From the NCBI GenBank assembly GCA_047606825.1, contig JASGDY010000110.1, positions 1 through 40,623 on the forward strand: DNA of 40,623 nt, written 5' to 3'. The translations under genes were made by a program, and so were the position numbers. Below, piece by piece: positions 17,373-25,616 of the stretch. Under the pieces are notes generated by a model. It was given only the letters and a program-made list of their open reading frames with translations. It was not told the DNA's origin and made no database searches. Within the stretch, counting starts at the first letter, position 1, and each line of letters opens with the position of its first letter. The stretch is from Rhizosphaericola sp047606825 (GTDB lineage: Bacteria; Bacteroidota; Bacteroidia; Chitinophagales; Chitinophagaceae).

Positions 17373-17696
17373 AGAAAATAGATTAAATGTAAAAAGTAAA
17401 AATAAAGAAACAACGCCAATTACTGCTGTGCTTTGTCAGGTTAAGATATGCTGGTATTTTTATTATTCGGTAATGCGTTCATTTCATAAAAGTCATCACC
17501 CATTTTTATGTCGCGAATAACACAGTCGCATTGTCATTTCAACGTAAAAATAAAATTTTCCTAAAAATAACGAATGTTAGTACAAAAATAATTCTTACTA
17601 TTGCACAAACGTTTGTGCTTCCTGAAAAAGTAGAAGCTTGGACACATAAGAAGGAGTGCTTTTGCTAACGTCAAATTAAATAGTAAGTAAAGAAAT
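17373..17696. promoter_or_regulatory. Divergent lacI / ROK control region
   Basis: This 324-nt AT-rich gap carries no gene. Its key element is the perfect palindrome GCACAAACGTTTGTGC at 17603-17618, with the central CG typical of LacI-family operators. TACTATTG at 17596-17603, one base off the TAnnTTTG box, overlaps its left edge, so repressor binding would cover a possible ROK promoter. A TGCTTTTG at 17657-17664 is an alternative -7 box, though no -33 TTG sits at the right spacing for either. Confidence 0.7.
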
Positions 17697-18800
17697 ATGC
17701 TTTATCAGTTTGATAGTCGAGTCGTGTTGATATTGGATGCTGGAGGAACCAACTTTGTTTTTTCAGCGATGAAGGGCGGCCATGTAGTTACGGAATCCCT
17801 TACGCTTCCTGCATTTGCGGATAATTTGGACAAGTGTTTGGGTTCATTGGAACAGGGTTTTCGGACAGTAGCACAACGATTGGAAGAACCGCCTGTTGCC
17901 ATCAGTTTTGCATTTCCGGGACCTGCCGATTATCCGGCAGGAATCATCAGTGGCGACTTGCCTAATTTTCCGGCATTCGCGGGCATGGATGGTTTTCCGT
18001 TGAAGGCATACCTGGAGGAAATTTTCCAGGTTCCTGTATTTATCAACAATGATGGTGACCTGTATGCTTTTGGGGAAGCATATTTTGGCTTTTTGCCCCA
18101 GGTGAATGCGCGGTTAAAGGAAACGGGAAGCAACCGACAATACAAAAACCTTATTGGACTTACGTTTGGGACGGGTTTTGGTGCGGGTATTGTGATAGAT
18201 GGCAAACTGTTGATTGGCGACAATTCCTGTGGAGCCGAAGTTTTCCCCCTAAGAAACCGGGAACTTCCGTCTTGCTTTGTCGAGGAAACGGTGAGTATCA
18301 GGGGGCTTGTGCGGATGTATGGCGAGGAAAGTGGTACGAATGACAGAGATATGACACCGGAAATGATTTGCCGGATTGCGGAAGGGACAAAGGACGGCAA
18401 CCAACGAGCGGCCTTGCGTACATTTGAGCGGTTTGGATATGTAGTGAGTGACGCGATTGCTGACCTGATAACCTTATTGGATGGACTTGTGGTGATTGGC
18501 GGCGGCATTGTCGGTGCTTCCAGGTTTTTCCTGCCGACGATATTAAATGAACTTAACAAAACAATCAACAAAGTTGATGGCACGCCGATTGCCCGTATTC
18601 CGCAAAAAGTTTATGACTTGGAGAGTGTCGGCGGATTTCAAAGTTTTGCCAAGAATGAAGGTGTGGAACTGAAATTAAATAACAAATCGATTTGGTATGA
18701 CAAGAACCGAAAATCGGGCATCGGTATTTCCGCCATCGGAGCGTCGATTGCCATTATGCGTGGAGCCTATTCTTATGCGTTGTCGGAATTGGATAAGTGA
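17697..18800 (+). CDS. ROK-family sugar kinase
   Basis: This 367-residue protein has the ROK/hexokinase-actin fold: phosphate-1 motif ILDAGGTNFVFSAM, the INNDGDLYAFGEAYFG catalytic region (Asp as base), phosphate-2 motif LTFGTGFGAGIVIDGKL and the adenosine motif LVVIGGGIVGAS. The zinc motif of classical ROK kinases (CxCGxxGC) is not there; the equivalent segment reads RELPSCFVEET. Next to GH76, GH125 and GH130 genes the expected job is phosphorylation of mannose or a related hexose released from the glycan, in the cytoplasm. Substrate is inferred from context only. Confidence 0.88.
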   Translation: MLYQFDSRVVLILDAGGTNFVFSAMKGGHVVTESLTLPAFADNLDKCLGSLEQGFRTVAQRLEEPPVAISFAFPGPADYPAGIISGDLPNFPAFAGMDGFPLKAYLEEIFQVPVFINNDGDLYAFGEAYFGFLPQVNARLKETGSNRQYKNLIGLTFGTGFGAGIVIDGKLLIGDNSCGAEVFPLRNRELPSCFVEETVSIRGLVRMYGEESGTNDRDMTPEMICRIAEGTKDGNQRAALRTFERFGYVVSDAIADLITLLDGLVVIGGGIVGASRFFLPTILNELNKTINKVDGTPIARIPQKVYDLESVGGFQSFAKNEGVELKLNNKSIWYDKNRKSGIGISAIGASIAIMRGAYSYALSELDK

Positions 18801-18854
18801 AACGGTTGATAAGTAAAAATCTTAAATGAATATTGAAAAATAAAAGCTACGGAT

Positions 18855-20123
18855 ATGGTAAGCATATTTAAAAATATACTTTATGGCCGATGGAAATCTG
18901 CAATGAAGAATATGGACACCTTACCGCAATTTCGGGGAAGGCGGGAATCTTATGTATCAAATTCCCGTCTTGGCCGGAATGACCCGCAAGCTTCTTCATT
19001 GTTCACTTCTTTGTTTATTCTTTTAGTGCCTTGCACTTTTCTACGCAACCTGCCATATAAGATAAAACCTTCATTGCTATTGGCTTTCGTGTTGCCATAC
19101 AGTCTGTCGATATACGCACAAAATACGGACTATAAATCAGCAGCCAACGAACTATACAATAACATTCAGCAAAATTTCTATATTAAAGATTCTGGATATT
19201 ATAGGGAAGAAGCGTTGGGGATGCATAGCGAAAACCCTGTTTCGTTTCTGTGGCCTCTGTGTGCCATGGTACAGGCTGGCAATGAGATGGATGTTGCGTT
19301 TGCCTCTAACCACTATATGGACAATGTCCTTGATGTCATTGCAAAATATCATGACGATCGTCCTCCTGTTCCCGGTTATGCTTCCTATAAACTTGGTTCC
19401 AAGACGGATGACCGGTATTATGACGACAACCAATGGATTGGTATCGCTAGCTTAGACGCTTACAAAAGAACAAAAGCCAAAAAATACCTAGAACTCGGAA
19501 CAGAGATTTATCATTTCTCGATGTCGGGTTACGATACCGTTTCGGGTGGTGGCATCTATTGGGTGGAACCCAAAAAAGACGGTAAAAACACTTGTAGCAA
19601 CGGACCTGGCATATTGGTCGCGTTGGGCATGTATGATGCAACTGGCAACAAACAATATTTGGATACGGCAGCCATGCTATATCGCTGGATCGTCCAGCAT
19701 CTGCGAGCACCGAATGGCCTGTATTATGACAATTATAAGGTACAGCAACATCGGGTTGATTCCACGTTCTTTTCTTATAACGCAGGTACGATGCTCGAAT
19801 CTTCAATTTGGTTATACACGGTTACAAAGCAGAAAAGCTATCTTGACGATGCGTTGTTGACGGCGCGCAGTGCATCGGACTATTTTTTAAGCAAAGGTTT
19901 TTTTAAAGACGACTATTGGTTCAATGCCGTGATGTTGAGAGGTTATATCAGGCTATACCATTATGACAAAAATCCTGCTTATATTGATATGTTTAAAAAA
20001 TGCCTGAACTATACGCTTGCCAACCAAAAGCATGACAATCGTTTGTTTGGACGCACGAAAGTGGAGAACTTGGTAGGGCAAGGTGGATTGTTGGAAATGT
20101 TGTGTCGGATGGCGGTGTTATAA
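18855..20123 (+). CDS. GH76 endo-alpha-1,6-mannanase, exported
   Basis: The body of this protein (from about residue 90) is a glycoside hydrolase family 76 enzyme, which cuts alpha-1,6-mannan backbones internally. The catalytic Asp pair is visible as Y-Y-D190-D191-N-Q-W (numbering from 18855), followed by YLELGTEIYHFSMSGYD, GGIYWVEPKKDGKNTCSNGP and MLYRWIVQHLRAPNGLYYDN, all GH76 hallmarks. The start is uncertain. A hydrophobic stretch ending SLSIYAQ around residues 75-89 acts as the signal peptide, and the codons before it include a degenerate copy of a palindromic repeat (18940-18983), so translation may begin later, for example at the GTG near 19027. The enzyme is expected in the periplasm or on the surface and belongs with GH125. 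Confidence 0.87.
   Translation: MVSIFKNILYGRWKSAMKNMDTLPQFRGRRESYVSNSRLGRNDPQASSLFTSLFILLVPCTFLRNLPYKIKPSLLLAFVLPYSLSIYAQNTDYKSAANELYNNIQQNFYIKDSGYYREEALGMHSENPVSFLWPLCAMVQAGNEMDVAFASNHYMDNVLDVIAKYHDDRPPVPGYASYKLGSKTDDRYYDDNQWIGIASLDAYKRTKAKKYLELGTEIYHFSMSGYDTVSGGGIYWVEPKKDGKNTCSNGPGILVALGMYDATGNKQYLDTAAMLYRWIVQHLRAPNGLYYDNYKVQQHRVDSTFFSYNAGTMLESSIWLYTVTKQKSYLDDALLTARSASDYFLSKGFFKDDYWFNAVMLRGYIRLYHYDKNPAYIDMFKKCLNYTLANQKHDNRLFGRTKVENLVGQGGLLEMLCRMAVL
18940..18983. repeat. Degenerate palindromic repeat within the GH76 5' region
   Basis: GCGGGAATCT at 18941-18950 and ATTCCCGTCTTGGCCGGAAT at 18961-18980 are a decayed version of the ATTCCCGCctacGCGGGAATGAC repeat seen at 23164 and 34629. It lies in the open frame and would be translated if the most upstream start were used. 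Confidence 0.55.
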
Positions 20124-20304
20124 AAAAAGCGATACAGGGAATATAGGTGATACCTGTTTTTATAAAAAACATTAAGAAGTTAAGGTACATTAAGATTCCT
20201 TCTTAATTCATTAATGTTTTTTATAAAAACTAATATTGTTCTTTCTTGGTAATAAAAGGATAAACGATGTCATGGACGAGTTGTGGATAGAAAAAATATT
20301 AAAA

Positions 20305-21720
20305 ATGAAAAGAAGAAATTTTATACAAAACATCGGCATATTAAGTGCCGGAACATTGATGGTTAAAGGGAATGCGTTTGCTGCAACACCGCAGTTCCCC
20401 GTTGTACGAAAACCGAAAGCGCAACGATTGTTTACAAGCGAAGCAGTGGAAAACGCGATTAATTCGTTTTCCCGTAAAGTGAAAGACAAGGAACTTGTTT
20501 GGTTGTTTGGCAATTGCTTTCCCAATACGCTAGACACGACCGTGCATTATAGTGAGAGTGATGGGACGCCGGACACTTATGTGATTACGGGCGATATCGA
20601 TGCAATGTGGATGCGCGACAGTAGTGCGCAAGTGTGGCCATATATGCAGTTTGCCAAGCAGGACCCAAATATCCATAAGATGATTGGTGGTGTCATTCGT
20701 CGCCAGACAGGTTATATACTGGAAGATTCTTATGCCAATGCTTTTTACAAAGACGCTTCCCAAAAAAGTGAATGGGAATCCGATCATACCCATATGCGGC
20801 CAGGTGTCCATGAGCGTAAATGGGAAATAGATTCGTTGTGTTACCCTATCCGACTGGCGTTCCATTTTTGGAAATCGACGGGCGACACAAGTCCTTTCGA
20901 TGACAGATGGGTGAAGGCGATGCAGACGGTTTACGATACTTTTATCGACCAGCAACGTAAACAAAATGACGGCAAATACCGTTTCCAACGCACGACGGCC
21001 AATGCGACAGACACGCAGCCGATGAGTGGATACGGCTATCCGGTCAATCCTGTAGGTCTTATCAGCTCTGCGTTTAGACCGAGTGACGATGCAACTTTGT
21101 TGTCGTTTTTAATACCGTCCAATCTTTTTGCTGTTGTTAGTTTGAATGAAGCGGCGGAGATGTTGGAGACGATAAAAAAAGAAACGGTATTGGCGGAAAA
21201 AATGCGTGCGCTTGCCAATGAGGTCAAAGAGGCTGTCCAGAAATATGGCATCGTCGAGCATCCTCAATTTGGTAAAATATATGCTTTTGAAGTCGATGGC
21301 TTTGGCGGGCATATATTGATGGACGATGCCAATGTGCCGAGTTTGTTGGGGTTGCCTTATTTAGCTGCGGTAAGCACCAATGATACGATTTATCAAAATA
21401 CCAGAAAATTTGTATGGTCGAGTGCCAACCCATTTTTCTATAAAGGAACGGCCGCAGAAGGTATTGGAGGGCCACATGTCGGCAAGGACATGATATGGCC
21501 CATGAGTTTGGTTATTCGTGGATTGACAAGTAATGACGATACTGAAATTAAATATTCCATTGCTGCTCTAAAGAGTACGCATGCTGGAACAGGACTGATG
21601 CATGAATCTTTTAACAAAGATAATCCTGCAAAATTCACAAGGAGCTGGTTTGCCTGGGCCAATACCTTGTTTGGAGAGTTTTTGTGGAAAGTATTTAATG
21701 AAAGACCGCATTTGTTGTAA
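20305..21720 (+). CDS. GH125 exo-alpha-1,6-mannosidase, Tat-exported
   Basis: The product (471 residues) is a glycoside hydrolase family 125 enzyme, an inverting exo-alpha-1,6-mannosidase. The GDIDAMWMRDSSAQVWPYM signature is diagnostic, backed by CYPIRLAFHFWKSTGD, GYGYPVNPVGLISSAFRPSDDAT and FVWSSANPFFYKG near the C-terminal half. The frame is open from 20236, but the ATG at 20305 starts a typical twin-arginine signal: KRRNFIQNIGILSAG and a cleavage-like AFAA near residue 27. Export in folded form to the periplasm fits a role finishing alpha-1,6 mannooligosaccharides produced by GH76. It follows the GH76 gene by 181 nt in the same direction. Confidence 0.93.
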   Translation: MKRRNFIQNIGILSAGTLMVKGNAFAATPQFPVVRKPKAQRLFTSEAVENAINSFSRKVKDKELVWLFGNCFPNTLDTTVHYSESDGTPDTYVITGDIDAMWMRDSSAQVWPYMQFAKQDPNIHKMIGGVIRRQTGYILEDSYANAFYKDASQKSEWESDHTHMRPGVHERKWEIDSLCYPIRLAFHFWKSTGDTSPFDDRWVKAMQTVYDTFIDQQRKQNDGKYRFQRTTANATDTQPMSGYGYPVNPVGLISSAFRPSDDATLLSFLIPSNLFAVVSLNEAAEMLETIKKETVLAEKMRALANEVKEAVQKYGIVEHPQFGKIYAFEVDGFGGHILMDDANVPSLLGLPYLAAVSTNDTIYQNTRKFVWSSANPFFYKGTAAEGIGGPHVGKDMIWPMSLVIRGLTSNDDTEIKYSIAALKSTHAGTGLMHESFNKDNPAKFTRSWFAWANTLFGEFLWKVFNERPHLL

Positions 21721-21935
21721 GGGAAGACGTGAAGTTGCATGATACAAGTCGCAGTCATTATACTTGTCCAATGCTAAGGATAGCTCAGTAGGAGCGTACT
21801 TTTGGTAGTATTGTTTACAATATGTGTTATAAAGTTCCGTAGTTCGCGTTACAGCTACCAAAAGTTCGTCTGCTACCGCTGCGGACTTTTTTACCATTTA
21901 TTTTCATTTTACCTTTTTATATTAAACTTCACATC
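21721..21935 (+). promoter_or_regulatory. Structured leader / terminator between GH125 and GH130
   Basis: The gap has layered RNA structure. ACTTTTGGTAG (21798-21808) and CTACCAAAAGT (21855-21865) form an 11-bp stem enclosing the small palindrome TATTGTTTACAATA (21809-21822). Directly after comes a terminator-like hairpin GTCTGC/GCGGAC (21869-21874 and 21881-21886) followed by TTTTTT at 21887-21892. This ends the GH125 transcript or conditions read-through into the GH130 gene. Confidence 0.55.
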
Positions 21936-23048
21936 GTGACAATTCGTAATCTCTTGTCTGTAGTAGGTTTGCTGTCTTTTTCATTTTTACATGCGCAGAC
22001 ATTGCCAAGCTGGTCGATTGGTCCATTTGTCCGCCCCGAAGGAAAAAATCCGATTATCAATATCGATACGGTTGGCTTCCGGGACCCCATGTCGCAATCT
22101 TGGTTGCGGTGGAAAGAAAGCGATGTGTTTAATCCCGCTGCCGTATTGCACAAAGGAAAGATATGCATCCTGTATCGCGCCGAAGACAATAGTGCGACGG
22201 GCATTGGGAAACGTACTTCCAGAATAGGGTTGGCGGAGTCGAAGAATGGTCTTGACGTCACCAATATGCCTTCCACGCCTGTCGTATATCCCGCAGAGGA
22301 CAACCAAAAAGAAAATGAATGGCCGGGTGGTTGCGAAGATCCTCGCGTTGCCGTAACGGATGATGGCACTTATGTCATGCTATATACGCAATGGAACCGC
22401 AAAGTGCCGCGGCTCGCCGTGGCGCATTCCAGCGATCTGAGGCATTGGACAAAATATGGTCCTGTATTTTCCAAAGCCTACGACGGAAAATTTAAGGACA
22501 TGCCCACCAAGTCCGCATCAGTAGTGACTACACCTGCAAAGGGTAGACTCGTCATAACGCAAGTCAAAGGTAAATACCTGATGTACTGGGGTGAACGACA
22601 TGTGTACATGGCAACTTCCGCCGATTTAATTAATTGGGAACCGCTGGTTGATGATAGGGGAGAACTGGTCGAACTGATTTCACCGAGAAAAGGTTATTTC
22701 GACAGTCGCTTGACGGAATGCGGTCCCCCGGCGGTATTGACTAAGGATGGTATTGTACTGATGTACAACGGCAAGAATGCGGAGAATGACGAGGATGCAG
22801 ACAAAAACTATACATTAAATTCCTATTGTGCCGGACAAGTGTTGTTTGATAAAACCAATCCTACCAAGGTATTGGCGAGATTAGACAAACCTTTCCTAAA
22901 ACCGGAAGCCTATTTTGAAAAAAGTGGACAATATCCTGCGGGTACAGTGTTTATAGAAGGGTTGGTACTGAAAAATAAGAAATGGTTTTTGTACTACGGT
23001 TGCGCCGATTCCAAAGTGGCAGTAGCTACCAGTGATAATAAAAAGTAA
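21936..23048 (+). CDS. GH130 mannoside phosphorylase or beta-mannosidase, exported
   Basis: A 370-residue glycoside hydrolase family 130 protein with a five-bladed beta-propeller fold. Translation begins at a GTG (21936); no ATG is available, and it leads straight into a signal peptide ending SFLHAQ (residue 21). Family marks are NPAAVLHKGKICILYRAED (R81-A-E-D84), the GGCEDPR segment (D135 in the position of the usual acid) and ESRLTECGPP-like DSRLTECGPPAVL. Family members either phosphorolyse beta-mannosides or hydrolyse beta-1,2-mannosides; the exported forms known from Bacteroides mannan loci are of the second kind, and a signal peptide favours that here because phosphate and phosphorylases are usually cytoplasmic. 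The exact linkage cannot be read from the sequence. Confidence 0.85.
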   Translation: MTIRNLLSVVGLLSFSFLHAQTLPSWSIGPFVRPEGKNPIINIDTVGFRDPMSQSWLRWKESDVFNPAAVLHKGKICILYRAEDNSATGIGKRTSRIGLAESKNGLDVTNMPSTPVVYPAEDNQKENEWPGGCEDPRVAVTDDGTYVMLYTQWNRKVPRLAVAHSSDLRHWTKYGPVFSKAYDGKFKDMPTKSASVVTTPAKGRLVITQVKGKYLMYWGERHVYMATSADLINWEPLVDDRGELVELISPRKGYFDSRLTECGPPAVLTKDGIVLMYNGKNAENDEDADKNYTLNSYCAGQVLFDKTNPTKVLARLDKPFLKPEAYFEKSGQYPAGTVFIEGLVLKNKKWFLYYGCADSKVAVATSDNKK

Positions 23049-23160
23049 AAAAACAAAAACAGTACATTATTTATATATAACGCGAATCAAAGCAAAAATT
23101 AGTGAATTGGCGGAAAAAGAAAAATTGAACAGGTAAATAAGTCATGAAAACGTTAGCCGT

Positions 23161-23223
23161 CAGATTCCCGCCTACGCGGGAATGACGTGCGAGCGTGCTC
23201 TTTTTCTGTCAGGTCACTAATTT
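23161..23223 (-). repeat. Palindromic dispersed repeat, family A copy 1
   Basis: The core ATTCCCGC-ctac-GCGGGAAT (23164-23183) is a perfect 8-bp inverted repeat. Reversed, the whole 63-nt stretch aligns with 34587-34651 (AATTAGTG at one end, CGCGTAGGCGGGAATCTG at the other), so this is a mobile or amplified element rather than a simple terminator. It lies between the GH130 gene and the response regulator gene, both of which end here. Confidence 0.75.
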
Positions 23224-23275
23224 ACCCGCCAACACAAGTCACACTGTGTTAGACTTTGAGAGAGTCATTGTTGCA

Positions 23276-23995
23276 TCATTCTATCGTCTTAAATATATAG
23301 CCAATACCATATACATTGGATATCTGGATGCTTTCACTTGATACAAAATATTTCCTAAGCCGGGAGATAAACACGTCGAGGCTTCTTCCCAGGAAATAAT
23401 CGTTTTTGCCCCAGAGTTCCGTCAATATGATTTCGCGTTTCAGGATTTTGTTTTTGTTCTTGAATAGAAATTCCAATAGCTCTGCTTCTCTTAATGTTAA
23501 TGTGGTTTCTTCCTTTCCTATTTTTAAGAAGAGCTGGTCTTTTATGAAGGAAACTTCTTTAAATGAATATTCAACCGGTGTTTCGTCCTGGGATGCCGTA
23601 GGATAGTGTTTGTTGCTGCGTTTCAGTATGTTTTCGATGCGGACAATCAGTTCATCAATGTCAAAAGGTTTGGTGATGTAGTCCACTGCACCGAGTTTGA
23701 GTCCAGTTATTCTGTCTGTTTTTTCCTTCCGCGCAGTGAGGAAGAGGTAAGGCATTGCACTGATGCCATTGATATATTGCGCAAGTTCAAAACCGTTTAA
23801 CTCTGGTAGTGAGATGTCGATAATAGCTAAATCTATTTCGTTGACGTTGCTGTCGATATAGTTTTTTGCGGCTTGTCCGTCGGTTTTCCATTCTATCTGG
23901 AAATGGTTCATTTCCAGGTATTGTTTGATGACGTTTCCCAAGTCTATTTCGTCCTCGACAAATAGAATAGTTCCCATATTCACTATTTTTTGCAT
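23276..23995 (-). CDS. OmpR-family response regulator
   Basis: A 239-residue two-domain regulator. The receiver domain has the acidic pair E14-D15, the phosphoacceptor D60 (LAIIDISLPELNGFE), T-A at FLTARK and the Lys in YITKPFD; the C-terminal winged helix has TLREAELLEFLFKNKNKILKREI and FISRLRKYF, typical of OmpR/PhoB. The ATG at 23995 overlaps the kinase stop codon region by 13 nt; an alternative ATG at 23977 gives MGTILFVEDE, the more usual start. Coupled to the upstream histidine kinase and facing the susC gene, it probably activates the SusC/SusD operon. Confidence 0.93.
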   Translation of the reverse strand: MQKIVNMGTILFVEDEIDLGNVIKQYLEMNHFQIEWKTDGQAAKNYIDSNVNEIDLAIIDISLPELNGFELAQYINGISAMPYLFLTARKEKTDRITGLKLGAVDYITKPFDIDELIVRIENILKRSNKHYPTASQDETPVEYSFKEVSFIKDQLFLKIGKEETTLTLREAELLEFLFKNKNKILKREIILTELWGKNDYFLGRSLDVFISRLRKYFVSSESIQISNVYGIGYIFKTIE

Positions 23996-25383
23996 AAAGT
24001 TACTATAAATTCAGAACCTATACCAATATTGCTTTCCACGTTGATATCCCAGCCATGCAGTCTTACGCATTCTTGTACATAGAAAAGCCCTAGTCCCAAA
24101 CCGCCAGCCTTTGTTGATTTTTCATTGTGGCGGTAGAATTTTTGGAATGTCTTTTTGATTGTCTTTTTTTCCATCCCGATTCCGTTGTCCTTCACATGCA
24201 GCAGTAGGGCATGGTCGAGTTGTTCCAATGATATCTCTATCCTTTTTTGTGTATTGCTGTTGTATTTTATGCCATTGTCCATGAGATTCTGGAGCATGGT
24301 CGTAAACCAAAATGTGTCCAGGCTTACTGTTGTTCCTTTCTGGACATTGGAATGTAGGTCTATCGTTGTGTTTTCATGTATGTTGATTTTATAGTCGTCG
24401 ACTATTTTTTTGACGAGTTGGTTGATGTGTTCTTCCTGTTTGTTGAGGAAGGATTGGTTTGTCTTAGTGGTCTGCAAGGTCTGCTTGAACAAAGCGTCCA
24501 GTCGTGAAGTCTGTCGTTGTATGATGTCGGTGATGGATTTTAGTATTTCAGACTGAGGCACCATCTTGTCGTTTTGCAAGGTCTTGTTGGCGATGATGAT
24601 GGCCGTTAGTGGTGTGTTGAATTCATGGGAAATGCTGTTGATGAAATCTGTTTGCATTTCTGCCAGCTTTTTTTGTTTTAGCCAGTTGTTTATAGTGATG
24701 GCAAAGAGCGAGACGATGATGATAATGGAAGCAAGGGAGAGTAGGAACATGGGCATCATTTTTTTCAGTATGCCCCATATCTTGTTTGCTGGTTCTATGT
24801 AGAGCTTAAAGCCTATCCTGTTGGATTTATCGGCGATACTGCTTACCGTGAGTGAGGTGACACAGTTATTGGGATTGAGTATAGACAATGTGCCGCCGAT
24901 TCTTTCGATGCTTTTGCTGCCGCTGATATAAGGATATAGCTGTATGTACTGGCTCCTTTTGAATGAGATGTCAAACTTGGAGATGACGATGGCATATTTA
25001 TAGTCATTGGCTATTTTATATTTTATCTTGATGATGCTGTTCAGCACGCTGTCGAGATTGTTGTTTCTGATAAGTCCTGTAAAGATGCTGTCCACCATGA
25101 TCTGTGATTGCTGTTTAAAAGCTTTTTTGTCACTGTAGTATAGTTTCTCCAACGTGTCCCTTTCCCTATAATAAATGTGGTCTATGATAGGCAGCCCGCC
25201 CGGGAATATCCTGTCGTTGACAATCGATTTACTGTATTCGTTGTCAATCAGTTCTTTTTCCTTGGAGAAAAAGTGTTCTTCACTGATTTGATAGTTGTTA
25301 TATATTAGAAAGAACTGTACTGCAACGAAGGTCAATAGTCCGACTAACGCAATCAACCGGAAAGTAAAGGAGGACGTGTTCAT
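23983..25383 (-). CDS. Membrane sensor histidine kinase
   Basis: The 466-residue kinase has membrane helices at about 7-29 and 209-231 enclosing a periplasmic sensor domain of about 180 residues with no recognised family. The cytoplasmic part has the H box FINSISHEFNTPLTAI (phosphorylated H253), the N box LMDNGIKYN, G1 DNGIGM, F box KFYR and G2 GGLGLGLFYV, so it should be active. It is the first gene of a two-gene unit with the response regulator and is divergent from susC across 233 nt. Carbohydrate loci of Bacteroidota often use hybrid two-component or ECF sigma systems, so a classical pair at this position is less common. Its ligand is presumably a mannan fragment, by inference. Confidence 0.92.
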   Translation of the reverse strand: MNTSSFTFRLIALVGLLTFVAVQFFLIYNNYQISEEHFFSKEKELIDNEYSKSIVNDRIFPGGLPIIDHIYYRERDTLEKLYYSDKKAFKQQSQIMVDSIFTGLIRNNNLDSVLNSIIKIKYKIANDYKYAIVISKFDISFKRSQYIQLYPYISGSKSIERIGGTLSILNPNNCVTSLTVSSIADKSNRIGFKLYIEPANKIWGILKKMMPMFLLSLASIIIIVSLFAITINNWLKQKKLAEMQTDFINSISHEFNTPLTAIIIANKTLQNDKMVPQSEILKSITDIIQRQTSRLDALFKQTLQTTKTNQSFLNKQEEHINQLVKKIVDDYKINIHENTTIDLHSNVQKGTTVSLDTFWFTTMLQNLMDNGIKYNSNTQKRIEISLEQLDHALLLHVKDNGIGMEKKTIKKTFQKFYRHNEKSTKAGGLGLGLFYVQECVRLHGWDINVESNIGIGSEFIVTLCKK

Positions 25384-25616
25384 CTTGTATGGAATGTTTT
25401 AGTGTGTCACGATACTATAAGTATTCCGCGTAAATTTTTAGCAAGATAGTCTTTTATATTCTTCATCTGAAGATATAAGATACCGTTTAAGATATGTTAA
25501 CAATATGTTTTATTTCTATTATTAACATTTCTTTATACGTGTCTGTAATTTTACCCAGACATTTAGAGAACATGGGTAATTTGAACAGTAATTATTAAAA
25601 TTTTAAAACTAGAATT

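Noticed and set aside
21776..21850. tRNA-like sequence (GGATAGCTCAGTAGGAGC resembles a D arm, GTTCGCGTTAC a T arm)
   Set aside because: No acceptor stem and no 5-bp anticodon stem with a 7-nt loop can be drawn, so a functional tRNA is not supported.
21568..21897. Minus-strand 109-codon frame opposite the GH125 end
   Set aside because: It overlaps a well-supported gene on the other strand and has no recognised motif; its N-terminal part covers the terminator-like structure.
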